A stretch of DNA of 5,666 nucleotides, taken from assembly GCA_002362595.1 (NCBI GenBank), contig DEUO01000139.1, positions 1 through 5,666 of the forward strand, read 5' to 3'. The stretch is from Caryophanales bacterium UBA3260 (GTDB taxonomy: Bacteria > Bacillota_I > Bacilli_A > RF39 > UBA660). Below the pieces are notes generated by a model. The model saw only the letters and a list, made by a program, of their open reading frames with translations, did not search any database and was not told where the DNA came from. Shown here one piece after another: positions 5,456-5,666 of the stretch. The translations under genes and the position numbers were made by a program. Numbering within the stretch: position 1 is the stretch's first letter; each line of letters begins with the position of its first letter.

Positions 5456-5666
5456 ATGAAGGTTTATGAAGTAATTGAGAAACTAATCGATGGAGATATT
5501 TCTTGTATAAGATTATTAGATAAATATGATTATTATAGAACTATAGAAGAAATAATGAAGTCTTCTAATAGAAAGATGGTAATAAGTAAATGTATTGATA
5601 AATTAATTAATTCATATTCAGAATTTGCTTTTTGGATAGTTTGTGATTTGGAAGATTACAAAGATT
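5456..5666 (+). CDS. N-terminal part of an unrecognised protein (3' end outside window)
   Basis: The ribosome site AGGGGTG (5443-5449) precedes ATG 5456 by six bases. Seventy codons are open to the right edge. The sequence starts MKVYEVIEKLIDGDIS and is rich in charged and aromatic residues (LLDKYDYYRTIEEIM, then a more hydrophobic stretch around SEFAFWIVCDLEDY). It should be mostly helical, with no signal peptide and no clear membrane helix. I recognise no family. The strong promoter, ribosome site and normal codon use make it a real gene. Function cannot be given from this fragment. Confidence 0.75.
   Translation, partial: MKVYEVIEKLIDGDISCIRLLDKYDYYRTIEEIMKSSNRKMVISKCIDKLINSYSEFAFWIVCDLEDYKD

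Overview
The window is very AT-rich chromosomal DNA read with the standard bacterial code: TGG encodes Trp and no TGA lies inside the long genes. The codon use (TTA, AGA, AAT), strong Shine-Dalgarno sites, extended -10 promoters and a Bacillus-type LexA box all point to a low-GC Bacillota, perhaps a gut clostridium or a Mollicutes/Erysipelotrichia relative. The species cannot be named from this sequence.

Left end (1-270): the C-terminus of a surface protein, with an Asn/Asp/Lys/Glu-rich stalk, one membrane helix and a basic tail, closed by a clear terminator. DNA-damage block (298-3660): a promoter with a near-consensus LexA (SOS) box overlapping its spacer drives a broken dinD copy of 57 codons. 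The tail of that copy looks like the start of an ORF6N domain. It is followed by a 30-bp perfect palindrome, a 22-codon micro-ORF with a strong ribosome site, an intact dinD and then uvrB. No convincing terminator separates the LexA promoter from uvrB. The stretch may therefore behave as an SOS transcript, although uvrB also has its own plausible promoter. DinD acts on RecA filaments and UvrB is the damage-verification helicase of nucleotide excision repair, so the grouping makes functional sense. uvrA is not next to uvrB.

Right part (3647-5376): a LysR-type regulator on the minus strand converges on uvrB and shares a bidirectional terminator with it. It is divergent from a PHP-domain metallophosphoesterase of the histidinol-phosphatase type. 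The arrangement suggests, but does not prove, that the regulator controls the PHP gene. Right edge (5400-5666): a well-formed promoter and the first 70 codons of an unrecognised protein that runs out of the window.

The most unusual part is 298-740: a LexA-controlled, duplicated and rearranged dinD locus with a large zero-spacer palindrome. I see no CRISPR array, tRNA, rRNA, transposase or insertion-sequence ends.
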